Source: Gracilibacillus halophilus YIM-C55.5
GTDB lineage: Bacteria > Bacillota > Bacilli > Bacillales > Amphibacillaceae
Direction: 5' to 3'
Assembly (NCBI RefSeq): GCF_000359605.1
Contig: NZ_APML01000003.1
Span: 18,868-82,867 of the forward strand
DNA: 64,000 nt
Within the stretch, counting starts at the first letter, position 1, and each line of letters begins with the position of its first letter. The notes under the pieces were generated by a model that saw only the letters and a list, made by a program, of their open reading frames with translations, did not search any database and was not told the DNA's origin. Both the position numbers and the translations under genes were made by a program. Positions 55,514 through 64,000 of this stretch are shown piece after piece.

Positions 55514-58369
55514 ATGGCAAAAAAAGCAATTTCGGTACAAGGTGCACGCGCACATAACTTAAAAAATGTTAGTATCGATATTCCCAAAGACAAGTTAGTT
55601 GTAATGACAGGGCTCTCTGGATCAGGGAAATCGTCATTAGCTTTTGATACCATTTATGCGGAAGGGCAGAGACGATATGTCGAGTCTTTGTCCGCATATG
55701 CACGCCAGTTCTTAGGGCAAATGGATAAACCAGATGTTGATTCGATTGAAGGCTTATCGCCAGCTATATCCATCGATCAAAAAACGACGAGTCGTAATCC
55801 TCGTTCAACGGTTGGTACTGTGACGGAGATCTATGATTATATGCGATTGTTATATGCAAGGGTTGGGCATCCGATTTGCCCTACGCATGATGTTGAAATT
55901 ACGTCACAAACCGTAGAACAAATGGTGGACCGTATTACTTCATTTGACGAGCGAACAAAAATGCAAATATTGTCCCCTGTTGTTTCGGGGAGAAAAGGAA
56001 CGCATGCAAAAGTATTAGAAAACTTACAGCAAGAAGGATATATTCGCTTACGAGTCGATGGCGAAATGATGGAAATTACAGATGACATCAATTTGGATAA
56101 AAATAAAAATCATTCGATTGAAGTCGTCATTGATCGGATTGTCATTAAAGAAGGTATCGAAGGACGATTGTCAGATTCATTGGAAACAGCGTTACGATTA
56201 GGCGAAGGCAAAGTTATCGTGGATGTAATTGGGCAAGAGGAATTACTTTTTAGTGAAAATCACGCTTGTCCGATTTGCGGATTTTCTATTGAAGAATTAG
56301 AACCACGTTTGTTTTCGTTTAATAGTCCATTTGGTGCTTGTCCGACGTGTGATGGTCTTGGATCTCAGTTAGAAGTCGACATCGATTTAGTGATTCCCAA
56401 TCGTGATCGTAGTTTAAACGAAGGAGCGATCGTGCCATGGGAACCAATTAGCTCACAGTATTATCCACAGTTGTTAGCGTGTGTTTGTGACCATTATGAT
56501 ATCTCCATGGACACGCCAGTCAAAGATTTGCCGAAGAAGCAATTAAATAAAATTTTATATGGTAGTGGCAAAGAGCGCATCCATTTTCATTATCAAAATG
56601 AGTATGGCATGACAAGAGATACACATATTTACTTTGAAGGTGTATTAGCTAATATAGAGCGACGTTATCATGAAACGTCATCTGATTTTATACGTGAACA
56701 AATGGAAAAGTATATGGCGCAGAAAGACTGTCCAACTTGCCATGGTTTTCGCTTAAATGAAGAAGCTTTGTCCGTTAAGATAAATGGATATCATATCAGC
56801 CAAGTAACTGAGCTATCAGTAAGTGATGCGCATCAATTTTTTACGACGTTATCTTTATCTGAAACGGATAAACAAATTGCGCAAATGATTATTCGTGAAC
56901 TTGATGATCGACTGTCGTTTTTAGCGAATGTTGGGCTTGATTATTTAACGTTGTCTCGCTCAGCGGGTACTCTTTCTGGTGGAGAAGCACAACGAATTCG
57001 GTTAGCGACTCAAATCGGTTCAGCACTGACTGGTGTGTTATACGTGTTAGATGAACCATCAATCGGTTTACATCAGCGGGATAATAATCGATTGATTCGA
57101 ACGTTGGAAAGCATGCGTGATTTAGGGAATACACTCATTGTTGTTGAGCATGATGAAGATACCATGTTAGCGGCCGATCATTTAGTCGATATTGGCCCTG
57201 GTGCTGGTAATCACGGTGGCGAAGTGATTGCTCAAGGAACACCGAAACAAGTGATGAAAAAGAAAAAGTCATTAACAGGGCAATATTTGTCAGGAGCTAA
57301 ATTTATACCTGTGCCCGCTCAGCGACATGAGGCGTCTGAGCGATATGTAGAAATTATCGGTGCAAGTGAAAATAATTTAAAAGATATCAATGCTAGTATC
57401 CCTATTGGTTTATTTACAGCAGTTACAGGCGTTTCTGGCTCTGGAAAAAGTACATTGATCAATGATATTTTGCATAAACGGTTATCGAGTGAATTGCATC
57501 GTGGAAAAGAAAAGCCTGGGAAACACCATGAAATTCGTGGAACAGAACATTTAGAAAAAGTGATAGATATTAACCAAGCACCCATCGGTCGAACGCCTCG
57601 GTCCAACCCAGCGACCTATATTGGTGTGTTTGATGATATTCGTGACGTTTTCGCTCAAACCAATGAAGCGAAAATAAGAGGCTACAAAAAGGGGCGATTT
57701 AGCTTCAATGTAAAAGGTGGTCGATGTGAAGCATGTCGTGGCGATGGGATTATCAAAATTGAGATGCACTTCTTACCAGATGTTTACGTACCGTGTGAAG
57801 TATGTGAAGGAAAAAGATACAACCGTGAGACATTAGAAGTCAAATATAAAGGCAAGAGTATAGCTGATGTTCTTGATATGACGGTAGAAGACGCATTACA
57901 CTTTTTCGAAAATATTCCGAAAATTCGTCGTAAATTAGAAACGATTTATGATGTTGGTCTCGGTTATGTGCAACTTGGTCAGCCAGCGACGACATTGTCA
58001 GGTGGGGAAGCCCAACGTGTGAAGCTTGCGAGTGAATTGCATCGCCGTTCTAATGGAAAATCATTATATATATTAGATGAACCAACGACAGGTTTACACG
58101 TGGATGATATTTATCGTTTGTTACAAGTGATTCAACGCATGGTTGATAATGGTGAAACTGTCATTATCATTGAACACAACCTAGACGTGATTAAAGCGGC
58201 GGATCATATTATTGATCTTGGTCCAGAAGGTGGAGAAGGTGGCGGCGAAATCGTTGCGACTGGCACACCAGAAGAATTAGCAGAGCAGAAAAATTCTTAT
58301 ACTGGCCAGTATTTAAAACCTGTTTTGGAACGTGATAAGAAGCGAATGCAAGAGAAAATTTTACAATAA
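55514..58369 (+). CDS. uvrA: UvrA, excinuclease ABC subunit A
   Basis: The 951-residue ABC ATPase dimer subunit has two ATP sites ([24 protein letters not shown]), two LSGGEAQR signatures and zinc modules (CPICGF...[14 protein letters not shown]...CEVCEG). It recognises bulky DNA lesions together with UvrB in nucleotide excision repair. Cotranscribed with uvrB. The preceding gap contains no promoter. Confidence 0.97.
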   Translation: MAKKAISVQGARAHNLKNVSIDIPKDKLVVMTGLSGSGKSSLAFDTIYAEGQRRYVESLSAYARQFLGQMDKPDVDSIEGLSPAISIDQKTTSRNPRSTVGTVTEIYDYMRLLYARVGHPICPTHDVEITSQTVEQMVDRITSFDERTKMQILSPVVSGRKGTHAKVLENLQQEGYIRLRVDGEMMEITDDINLDKNKNHSIEVVIDRIVIKEGIEGRLSDSLETALRLGEGKVIVDVIGQEELLFSENHACPICGFSIEELEPRLFSFNSPFGACPTCDGLGSQLEVDIDLVIPNRDRSLNEGAIVPWEPISSQYYPQLLACVCDHYDISMDTPVKDLPKKQLNKILYGSGKERIHFHYQNEYGMTRDTHIYFEGVLANIERRYHETSSDFIREQMEKYMAQKDCPTCHGFRLNEEALSVKINGYHISQVTELSVSDAHQFFTTLSLSETDKQIAQMIIRELDDRLSFLANVGLDYLTLSRSAGTLSGGEAQRIRLATQIGSALTGVLYVLDEPSIGLHQRDNNRLIRTLESMRDLGNTLIVVEHDEDTMLAADHLVDIGPGAGNHGGEVIAQGTPKQVMKKKKSLTGQYLSGAKFIPVPAQRHEASERYVEIIGASENNLKDINASIPIGLFTAVTGVSGSGKSTLINDILHKRLSSELHRGKEKPGKHHEIRGTEHLEKVIDINQAPIGRTPRSNPATYIGVFDDIRDVFAQTNEAKIRGYKKGRFSFNVKGGRCEACRGDGIIKIEMHFLPDVYVPCEVCEGKRYNRETLEVKYKGKSIADVLDMTVEDALHFFENIPKIRRKLETIYDVGLGYVQLGQPATTLSGGEAQRVKLASELHRRSNGKSLYILDEPTTGLHVDDIYRLLQVIQRMVDNGETVIIIEHNLDVIKAADHIIDLGPEGGEGGGEIVATGTPEELAEQKNSYTGQYLKPVLERDKKRMQEKILQ

Positions 58370-58377
58370 AATGAAGC

Positions 58378-58415
58378 AGTCGGGTCGCGTGATGATCCGG
58401 CTTTTCCATTTTTTA
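58378..58415 (+). terminator. Intrinsic terminator after uvrA
   Basis: AGTCGGGTC (58378-58386) pairs with GATCCGGCT (58394-58402, two G-U), followed by TTTCCATTTTTT. Confidence 0.75.
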
Positions 58416-58440
58416 AATTGAATTTGAATTCTTGCATTGA

Positions 58441-58556
58441 ATATATCTGGCTTGATGTTATTTATTCTGGCTTCAGTAATAGAATTCTGGCCTGACGATG
58501 AGAATTCTAGCTTCACGAAATTTTTTCTGGCCTGACGGTGAGAATTCTAGCCTGAA
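58441..58556. repeat. Family B phased array, 6 units, 20-bp period
   Basis: TCTGG or TCTAG cores lie at 58446, 58466, 58486, 58506, 58526 and 58546, exactly 20 bp apart, in the context AATTCTRGCYTSA (reverse complement of the TGAGGCCAGAAT core of the other B arrays). Linkers are variable. It sits behind the uvrA terminator and before yojF. Confidence 0.9.
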
Positions 58557-58634
58557 GTGTTTGGCAAGAATCTTTATTGTCGATATGATAGAATAAGAAT
58601 CAAGTTGCAAACGAGAAGGAGGCAGTATAGATTC

Positions 58635-58988
58635 ATGGACACGATCAAGATCGATCAAGTACAAAAAGAAATTGATGCACGAGCAAATAAAGAAGTATAT
58701 ATTCACTTAGAAACGACTAACGGGGCTTATGCCAGCCACTTTAACCAGGAGGCTTATAACGTTGGTGCATTTATTCGTAATGCAAACGTATCGTATGCGC
58801 GCGGAAAGATTGTTGGCGCAGGTGCAACATACCGTGTGGGTTTGAAATTAGACATCGGTTGGATTTATGCAGAAGGTGTGAATCAATATGAAATCGATGA
58901 TGAAGGACGTTTATTAATGGCAGGCCACGATAACGAAGGTAGATTGATGGTGGCTTTACAAATAGGAGAAAAACCGTTTACGTATTAA
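58635..58988 (+). CDS. yojF: YojF family protein (DUF1806)
   Basis: The 117-residue protein has the DUF1806 pattern (HLETTNGAYASHFNQEAYNVGAFIRNANVSYARGKIVG, then GLKLDIGWIYAEGVNQYEIDDEGRLLMAGHD). It accompanies bshB2 in B. subtilis (yojF-yojG) and is suspected to assist the deacetylase; the role is not proven. ATG at 58635 has AAGGAGG 11 bases upstream. bshB2 follows 24 bases later. Confidence 0.88.
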   Translation: MDTIKIDQVQKEIDARANKEVYIHLETTNGAYASHFNQEAYNVGAFIRNANVSYARGKIVGAGATYRVGLKLDIGWIYAEGVNQYEIDDEGRLLMAGHDNEGRLMVALQIGEKPFTY

Positions 58989-59012
58989 TAGAATTGAAGG
59001 AGGTAGTACATC

Positions 59013-59672
59013 ATGCAAGAGCATGTCGTCGTAATATATCCGCACCCAGATGATGAATCGTTTGGTGCATCGGGGACGATTACATCTTTTCGAGAGAAAG
59101 GAATCCCTGTCACGTACCTATGTGGGACATTAGGTGAAATGGGGCGTAATATGGGGAACCCGACATTTGCAACAAGAGAATCTTTACCAGAAATTCGTAA
59201 ACAAGAATTGATCAAAGCATGTGACGTATTAGATATGGAATTAAAAATGCTTGGTTATCGTGATAAAACGTTAGAATTTGAATCGAGAGAGGAAGTCGCT
59301 AAACATTTATATCAATATTTGGAAGAGATTGAGCCAACTTTAGTCATAACGCATTATCCCGGTTATGCCGTGCATCCAGATCATGATGCATTTGGTGCTG
59401 CAGCTATTCAAGCGGTTGGAATGATGGCTAAAGAAAAACGACCAACCGTTTGGGCCCAAGCGATTAGTCGTAATTATATTGATGAACTTGGTGAACCAGA
59501 TATTTTAAATGATATAGGCGATGTTTTTGCAACAAAATTGGATGCGATTATGGCTCATAAATCACAAGCTGATGGCATGTTAGCCAAAATTCAGGAAGAA
59601 ACGCAAGAAGATATTGAAACAGCAGCTAAAACATGGCTTGGTATTGAATCGTTCTATACATGGCAGTTTTAA
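59013..59672 (+). CDS. bshB2: BshB2, bacillithiol biosynthesis deacetylase
   Basis: The 219-residue enzyme has the PIG-L/LmbE deacetylase motifs HPDDESFG (zinc ligands) and HPDHDAFGAAAI. BshB removes the acetyl group from GlcNAc-malate in bacillithiol synthesis, the major low-molecular-weight thiol of Bacillaceae. RBS AAGGAGGT. Its pair with yojF supports assignment to BshB2. Confidence 0.93.
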   Translation: MQEHVVVIYPHPDDESFGASGTITSFREKGIPVTYLCGTLGEMGRNMGNPTFATRESLPEIRKQELIKACDVLDMELKMLGYRDKTLEFESREEVAKHLYQYLEEIEPTLVITHYPGYAVHPDHDAFGAAAIQAVGMMAKEKRPTVWAQAISRNYIDELGEPDILNDIGDVFATKLDAIMAHKSQADGMLAKIQEETQEDIETAAKTWLGIESFYTWQF

Positions 59673-59732
59673 ATTTTTACTAGGGTTAATAAATGTGGTA
59701 AGACAAGCATATAATGAAAGTAGGGAGATGAC

Positions 59733-59929
59733 ATGGAAGGTGTATTGTTTCGATCGAAGCAAAACAGAATGCTAGCTGGTGTATTTGGTGGATTAGCTGA
59801 ATGGATTCGCTAGATGCTACGATTTTGCGGTTAATTTATGTCATATTGCTTATTTTTACTGGTTTTGCTCCGTTGTTGATCTTGTATATTGCTGCAGCTA
59901 TTATCATTCCTGAAAGAGGAGGAGAATAA
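59733..59929 (+). CDS. yvlC: PspC domain protein YvlC (one-base deletion)
   Basis: The small protein has the PspC motif (RMLAGVFGGLAEWI...LDATILRLIYVILLIFTGFAPLLILYIAAAIIIPE) with one membrane helix pair. The frame stops early at 59811 because a G is missing (ATTCGCTAG, expected ATTCGGCTAG); with it restored the protein has 65 residues. PspC-domain proteins act in membrane stress responses. RBS TAGGGAGATG. yvlD follows after one base. Confidence 0.82.
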
Positions 59930-59930
59930 T

Positions 59931-60269
59931 TTGCGTTGGCTCCTTTCATTTGTATTTAATGCATTAGCGCTGATGGTGATTGATTATTTATTTGATTCGT
60001 TTATGATTGATGGTTTTGTTGTGGCATTAGTTGCAAGTGTGATCCTAGCTGTATTGAATGTGCTTGTGAAACCCATTCTTGTTGTATTAACCTTGCCGAT
60101 TACGATCTTATCACTTGGCTTATTTTTGTTCGTCATTAACGCGATCACGTTAATGATTACCCAAGCCATATTAGGCGATGACTTTATTATTGAAGGATTC
60201 GGTACAGCATTGGTCGCAGCCGTATTATTCTCGCTTATGAACATGATCATGAACAAACTAATGAAATGA
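59931..60269 (+). CDS. yvlD: YvlD, four-helix membrane protein (phage holin-like family)
   Basis: The 112-residue protein has four hydrophobic segments and the family motif NVLVKPILVVLTLPITILSLGLFLFVINA. TTG at 59931 follows AGAGGAGGAG, which is also the 3' end of yvlC. With YvlC it belongs to the membrane-stress yvlABCD group of B. subtilis, next to hprK as there. Confidence 0.9.
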   Translation: MRWLLSFVFNALALMVIDYLFDSFMIDGFVVALVASVILAVLNVLVKPILVVLTLPITILSLGLFLFVINAITLMITQAILGDDFIIEGFGTALVAAVLFSLMNMIMNKLMK

Positions 60270-60273
60270 ACTA

Positions 60274-60303
60274 AGTCGTTGCATCTTCGCAACGGCTTTT
60301 TCA
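60274..60303 (+). terminator. Intrinsic terminator after yvlD
   Basis: AGTCGTTGC (60274-60282) pairs with GCAACGGCT (60289-60297), followed by T-run. Confidence 0.88.
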
Positions 60304-60400
60304 TTGTCTAAGTTATTGTGATAGCTCTGATGATAAAATTTATTTATGTATCGAGATTATATCATCAAATTGTTGAAAGTCATGTTATTTGGAGGGATAC

Positions 60401-60604
60401 GCGTCAAACAGAAGAAAAGGGAGCAGCTGTTAGCCTCAAAAAACTGGATATGCGTCAAACAGAGGGAGGGAAACTAGCTGTTAGCCTCAAAAAACTGGAT
60501 ACGCGTCAAACAGAAGAAAAGGAAGCAACTGTTTGTCTCAAAAAAGGGTATATGCGTCAAACAGAGGGAAGGAAACTAGCTATTAGCCTCAAAAAACTGG
60601 CAGA
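60401..60604. repeat. Family C array, 4 units, 51-bp period in ABAB order
   Basis: GCGTCAAACAGA begins at 60401, 60452, 60503 and 60554, exactly 51 bp apart. Each unit also contains TTAGCCTCAAAAAACTGG or a variant. Units 1 and 3 share AAGAAAAGG while units 2 and 4 share GAGGGARGG, so the array looks like a 102-bp duplication. Confidence 0.92.
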
Positions 60605-60732
60605 AAAGGATCTGTAAAAATTATTATGAAAAGTGTACGATTTTGATAAAAAAATGCTACAATAGTTACATTGATATAGATAGAAAAATGAAATTCGATA
60701 AATGCCAATGAGGACGAAAGGGGCGAAATAGA

Positions 60733-61692
60733 TTGGCAAAGGTTCGAACACAAGACCTATTAGACCGATTTAAGATCGAATTAATTGCAGGGGAAGAAGG
60801 GGTTCATCGTGAAATATCTATGAGCGAGGTATCCCGTCCAGGTATTGAATTAACAGGGTATTTCAAATATTATGCCAAAGATCGTTTGCAATTATTAGGA
60901 AAAACGGAATTGTCTTATATCTCAGATTTATTGCCAGAAGAACGGAAAGATAGAGCGTATCATTTATGTACGGATATTACACCAGGTATATTAATTACAC
61001 GTGATATGGATGTTCCAGAAGAACTATTAGAAGCATGTAGAGAATCCGGTGTACCATTGATGCGCTCTCCATATAAAACAACAAGAGTCATCAGTCGAAT
61101 CACAAACTTTTTAGAAGCAAAATTTGCGCCATTTACCGCAGTGCATGGTGTACTTGTCGATATTTATGGTATTGGTGTATTGATTACGGGACAAAGTGGT
61201 GTCGGTAAAAGTGAAACAGCACTAGAGTTAGTCAAACGTGGCCACCGACTAGTTGCAGATGATAGTGTTGAAATCCGCCAAGAAGACTATGACCGATTAA
61301 TTGGCTCAGCACCACCACTCATCGAACATTTATTAGAAATCCGTGGACTCGGTATTATTAATGTGATGACTTTATTCGGTGCAGGTTCTGTACGTTCTCA
61401 TAAACGGATTGCCCTTGTCATTACATTAGAAGCATGGGATGAGAAGAAACAATATGATCGACTCGGACTGGATGAAGAGACGATGAAAATTATAGATGTT
61501 GATCTTCCGAAAGCAACTCTTCCCGTTCGACCAGGACGTAACTTAGCTGTTATTATTGAAGTGGCTGCCATGAATTTCCGCTTAAAACGAATGGGAGTAA
61601 ATGCAGCTGAAGAATTTCAACAACGGCTATCGAAAATGATCCAAAACGGAGAATCTGATGTAGATGCCGATTTTGATGGTGACTTAGAATAG
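60733..61692 (+). CDS. hprK: HPr kinase/phosphorylase
   Basis: The 319-residue enzyme has Walker [10 protein letters not shown] (about residue 153) and the family signature [20 protein letters not shown]. It phosphorylates HPr on Ser46 when glycolytic metabolites are high and so controls CcpA-dependent catabolite repression. TTG at 60733 follows AAAGGGGCG. lgt, ppaX and yvoF follow, as in B. subtilis; PpaX and HprK are functionally tied by pyrophosphate. Confidence 0.96.
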   Translation: MAKVRTQDLLDRFKIELIAGEEGVHREISMSEVSRPGIELTGYFKYYAKDRLQLLGKTELSYISDLLPEERKDRAYHLCTDITPGILITRDMDVPEELLEACRESGVPLMRSPYKTTRVISRITNFLEAKFAPFTAVHGVLVDIYGIGVLITGQSGVGKSETALELVKRGHRLVADDSVEIRQEDYDRLIGSAPPLIEHLLEIRGLGIINVMTLFGAGSVRSHKRIALVITLEAWDEKKQYDRLGLDEETMKIIDVDLPKATLPVRPGRNLAVIIEVAAMNFRLKRMGVNAAEEFQQRLSKMIQNGESDVDADFDGDLE

Positions 61693-61725
61693 CAGACACG
61701 CTGATAAGAACGGAGGAGATGAATT

Positions 61726-62559
61726 GTGGCTTGTGAAAGACCTGCATTAGATCCTGTATTTTTAGACATCGGTTCGTTGTCGATTTATTGGTATGGGATC
61801 ATCATTGCCATTGGTGCTTTTTTAGGATTATGGTTAGCAACACGTGAAGCAGATCGCTTAGGTCTAAAAAAAGATTACATCATGGATCTTGTATTAATTG
61901 CGATTCCCATTGCGATACTTTGTGCGCGACTCTATTACGTAGTTTTTGAATGGGATCGTTACGCTGGTGAAGTTTGGTGGAAAGTGTTTGCTGTCTGGGA
62001 AGGTGGCATTGCGATTCATGGTGCTTTAATCGGTGCTGTGATTACAGCGATTTTATATACGCGGTTTCGGAAATTATCTTTTTGGCAAATTGCCGATATT
62101 GCCGCCCCAAGTATTATCTTAGGACAAGCGGTTGGTCGCTGGGGTAATTTTATGAACCAAGAAGCTCATGGCGGACCGATGAGTCAAGCAATGTATGACA
62201 ATTTCCATCAATATTTACCCGATTTCATCATGAATCAAATGTGCATAGAAGGTACGATGTATTACCCGACGTTCTTATATGAGTCGGTTTGGAATATAGC
62301 TGGTTTTATATTATTACTTATCTTACGTAGATATTCGTTACGACGGGGAGAATTATTCCTTACTTATGTGATTTGGTATTCCTTTGGTCGCTTCTTTATT
62401 GAAGGAATGCGTACGGATAGCTTGTATTTATTTGGTGAGATACGAACAGCACAAGCGATTTCTGTAGTACTAATTATAGGAGCAATCATTATTTGGGTGT
62501 ATCGTCGGAAAAAGGGCCTTGCGAATCGAACGTATCAAGGCAAAAAAATAGAGAAGTAA
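61726..62559 (+). CDS. lgt: Prolipoprotein diacylglyceryl transferase
   Basis: The 277-residue integral membrane enzyme has the Lgt signature [14 protein letters not shown] and about seven membrane helices. It attaches diacylglycerol to the lipobox cysteine, the first step in lipoprotein maturation. GTG at 61726 follows GGAGGAG. Confidence 0.96.
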   Translation: MACERPALDPVFLDIGSLSIYWYGIIIAIGAFLGLWLATREADRLGLKKDYIMDLVLIAIPIAILCARLYYVVFEWDRYAGEVWWKVFAVWEGGIAIHGALIGAVITAILYTRFRKLSFWQIADIAAPSIILGQAVGRWGNFMNQEAHGGPMSQAMYDNFHQYLPDFIMNQMCIEGTMYYPTFLYESVWNIAGFILLLILRRYSLRRGELFLTYVIWYSFGRFFIEGMRTDSLYLFGEIRTAQAISVVLIIGAIIIWVYRRKKGLANRTYQGKKIEK

Positions 62560-62581
62560 ACCGACTGAATGTAAAAAGACG

Positions 62582-62616
62582 GGGCTTTTGCATAACCTAA
62601 GCAAAAGCCCGTTTTT
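62582..62616 (+). terminator. Intrinsic terminator after lgt
   Basis: Perfect 10-bp stem GGGCTTTTGC/GCAAAAGCCC (62582-62591 with 62601-62610) followed by GTTTTTC. Confidence 0.88.
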
Positions 62617-62665
62617 CCGGGAGATCTGTTTTCGATTTGGAAATGAATATGGAGGTAGTCGATAT

Positions 62666-63316
62666 ATGAAAGTGGAAACCATTTTATTTGATTTAGATGG
62701 AACCTTAATTAATACAAACGAATTGATCATTGCATCATTTACTCACACAGCCGAACAATTCGGTGATCGGAAGTATTCGCGCGAAGAAATTCTTGATTTT
62801 ATTGGTCCTCCATTAACAGAAAGCTTAGCGAAAATTAATCCAGATAAAGTTGATGACATGATGGAGACTTATCGAAAGCATAATTATGAAAATCATGAAA
62901 CATACGTAGAAGCGTATCCTACCGTTGTAGATACGATTAACCGATTAAAGCAAGAAGGTTATCAATTAGGCATTGTGACAACAAAATTAAATGATACTGC
63001 TAAGTTAGGACTAGAAATTACAGGGATGGATCAAGCATTTGATGTACTTATTGGTTTGGATGATGTTGATCATGCAAAACCACATCCTGAACCGATTTTA
63101 GAAGCGATTGACCAACTAAAAGCCAACCCGATGACTACGTTGATGGTAGGAGATAACTATCATGATATCGAGGCTGGACACAACGCAGGCGTTCAGACAG
63201 CAGGGGTTTCTTGGTCGATCAAAGGAAAAGAGATTCTAGAACAGCATGAGCCCAATTATATGTTAGATGAGATGGCAGACTTATTAGAAATTGTCGGAGT
63301 GGAAACAGATGCGTAA
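62666..63316 (+). CDS. ppaX: PpaX, pyrophosphatase of the HAD family
   Basis: The 216-residue HAD-family protein has motif I LFDLDGTLINT, motif II VTTKL, and motif IV MVGDNYHDIEAGHNAG. PpaX hydrolyses pyrophosphate released by HPr dephosphorylation. ATG at 62666 lies behind GGAGGT; the length equals B. subtilis PpaX. It overlaps yvoF by 8 bases. Confidence 0.95.
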   Translation: MKVETILFDLDGTLINTNELIIASFTHTAEQFGDRKYSREEILDFIGPPLTESLAKINPDKVDDMMETYRKHNYENHETYVEAYPTVVDTINRLKQEGYQLGIVTTKLNDTAKLGLEITGMDQAFDVLIGLDDVDHAKPHPEPILEAIDQLKANPMTTLMVGDNYHDIEAGHNAGVQTAGVSWSIKGKEILEQHEPNYMLDEMADLLEIVGVETDA

Positions 63317-63821
63317 AACCAAACGCTATCCGGTAGAAGGTGCGAATTCACTTTGGCAGATGTATCGCACAATTTCTTTTTGGAAGGTCGTTAAAAATTT
63401 TTTCTTCATTCAAATTTCGCGTTATACACCATGGTTACCAGTGAAAAATGCCATTTATCGTAAATGTTTGCGGATGCAAGTCGGTAAGGATACCGCAGTT
63501 GCGCTTATGGTTATGGTGGATATCATGTATCCAGAAAACATTTCGATCGGATATAATAGTGTAATTGGTTATAACACAACGATTTTGACGCATGAATATT
63601 TAATTAAAGAATACCGTTTAGGACATGTGACCATTGGTGATGAAGTTATGATCGGTGCCAACACGACCATTTTGCCTGGTGTGACAATCGGCGATGGTGC
63701 TGTCGTATCTGCTGGCACGCTTGTGAATAAAGATGTTGAGCCAGGTGCATTTGTCGGCGGTAATCCAATGCAAGTGATTGCAAATAAAAACGAAACAAAT
63801 CAATCAAATAATGAACATTAA
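63309..63821 (+). CDS. yvoF: YvoF, hexapeptide-repeat acyltransferase
   Basis: The 170-residue protein has a left-handed beta-helix of hexapeptide repeats (IGYNSVIGYNTTI; VTIGDEVMIGANTTILPGVTIGDGAVVSAGTLVNKDVEPGAFVGGNPMQVI) as in NeuD/LacA-type acetyltransferases. The substrate is unknown. It starts within ppaX (ATG 63309) and is the end of the hprK-lgt-ppaX-yvoF group. Confidence 0.9.
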   Translation: MRKTKRYPVEGANSLWQMYRTISFWKVVKNFFFIQISRYTPWLPVKNAIYRKCLRMQVGKDTAVALMVMVDIMYPENISIGYNSVIGYNTTILTHEYLIKEYRLGHVTIGDEVMIGANTTILPGVTIGDGAVVSAGTLVNKDVEPGAFVGGNPMQVIANKNETNQSNNEH

Positions 63822-63909
63822 AACGAAAGATGAGGCTGGACAGAAGGTAAGTGACAAATGTAAAAGACGAACAATACGTTAGAATACTGATTGAGCGTAA
63901 TCAAAATAC

Positions 63910-64000
63910 GGAGACTCCAGTGGGAACAGCACGGACTGAAGATCCACTGTGTGAAGAGGGGCTCTTCACACAGTTAGCTGAAGCCGTGCCCACGGTATAG
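63910..64000. repeat. Structured dispersed repeat, cut by the window end
   Basis: The sequence from GGAGACTCC (63910-63918) contains a perfect 11-bp hairpin TGTGTGAAGAG/CTCTTCACACA (63948-63958 with 63962-63972). A further pair is GTGGGAACAGCACGG with CCGTGCCCAC. It resembles, from memory, a family of hairpin intergenic repeats starting with GGAGACTCC in Bacillaceae. Confidence 0.6.

Larger units (their letters stand above)
60270..60732. other. 463-bp intergenic region yvlD-hprK
   Basis: Contains the yvlD terminator, a 51-bp-period repeat array (60401-60604), and a short AT-rich stretch with the hprK RBS. An open frame across the array translates as a 17-residue repeat but has no RBS and is not called as a gene. 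Confidence 0.7.

Noticed and set aside
60318..60617. Open frame with 17-residue RQTE...SLKKLD repeats
   Set aside because: No RBS and the repeats are explained by the 51-bp DNA array; kept as a repeat.

Overview
The window is chromosomal DNA from a low-GC, Gram-positive, flagellated and sporulation-type Firmicute of the family Bacillaceae. Gene order follows the Bacillus subtilis stretch yvyE-degSU-degV-comF-yvyF-flgM-flgN-flgK-flgL-yviE-fliW-csrA-hag ... flaG-fliS-fliT-hpf-secA-prfB-yvjA-ftsEX-ctpB-minJ ... uvrBA ... yvlCD-hprK-lgt-ppaX-yvoF almost gene for gene. Divergence and accessory content fit a halotolerant genus such as Gracilibacillus, Virgibacillus or Amphibacillus; the genus is a guess.

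Layout. 1-4.3 kb: biofilm regulator SinR, a VanZ-like protein and the DegS/DegU two-component system. 4.5-8 kb: a DegV-type fatty-acid binding protein and the competence genes comFA/comFC (comFB is missing). 7.5-14.2 kb: flagellar hook-filament genes, the FliW-CsrA-flagellin control loop and flagellin, with sigma-D promoters before flgM and hag. 14.3-19.7 kb: an AT-rich flagellin-modification islet with one giant glycosyltransferase/TPR/glycosyltransferase/FkbM-methyltransferase gene and a sulfotransferase, separated by a 153-bp highly structured non-coding element. 19.7-33.5 kb: fliD, then about 12 kb of non-flagellar genes inserted between fliD and flaG-fliS-fliT: a lipoprotein, a DUF5667 protein, sigI-rsgI, a TasA-TapA-SipW amyloid matrix operon with an extra LPxTA-anchored TasA-like protein, a type II NADH dehydrogenase-like protein and a MoxR/DUF58/DUF4129 operon. 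33.6-48.2 kb: yjfB, flaG, fliST, hpf, secA, prfB, ftsEX, cell-wall hydrolase, ctpB, minJ. 48.3-64 kb: SNF2 helicase, prfC, uvrBA, bacillithiol deacetylase, yvlCD, hprK-lgt-ppaX-yvoF.

How the genes work together. SinR at the left end and the tasA operon at 26-28 kb share a 16-bp dyad of the form GTTCT-N6-AGAAC just downstream of a -10 box, so SinR probably represses both itself and the matrix operon. DegSU, SinR, FlgM/sigma-D and FliW/CsrA together make this a motility-versus-biofilm control region.

Three things stand out. (1) Nine intergenic arrays of short motifs at strictly fixed periods (21 bp in four arrays, 20 bp in four, 51 bp in one), most of them right behind an intrinsic terminator, with conserved cores separated by variable linkers; these are the best candidate for an undescribed system. 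(2) The 153-bp structured element at 18463-18615. (3) Eight single-base deletions, all of the same sign and most in short homopolymers, which split otherwise normal and partly essential genes (degS, secA twice, prfB, moxR, yvjA, yvlC, the giant glycosyltransferase); these look like sequencing errors, and I give merged gene coordinates.
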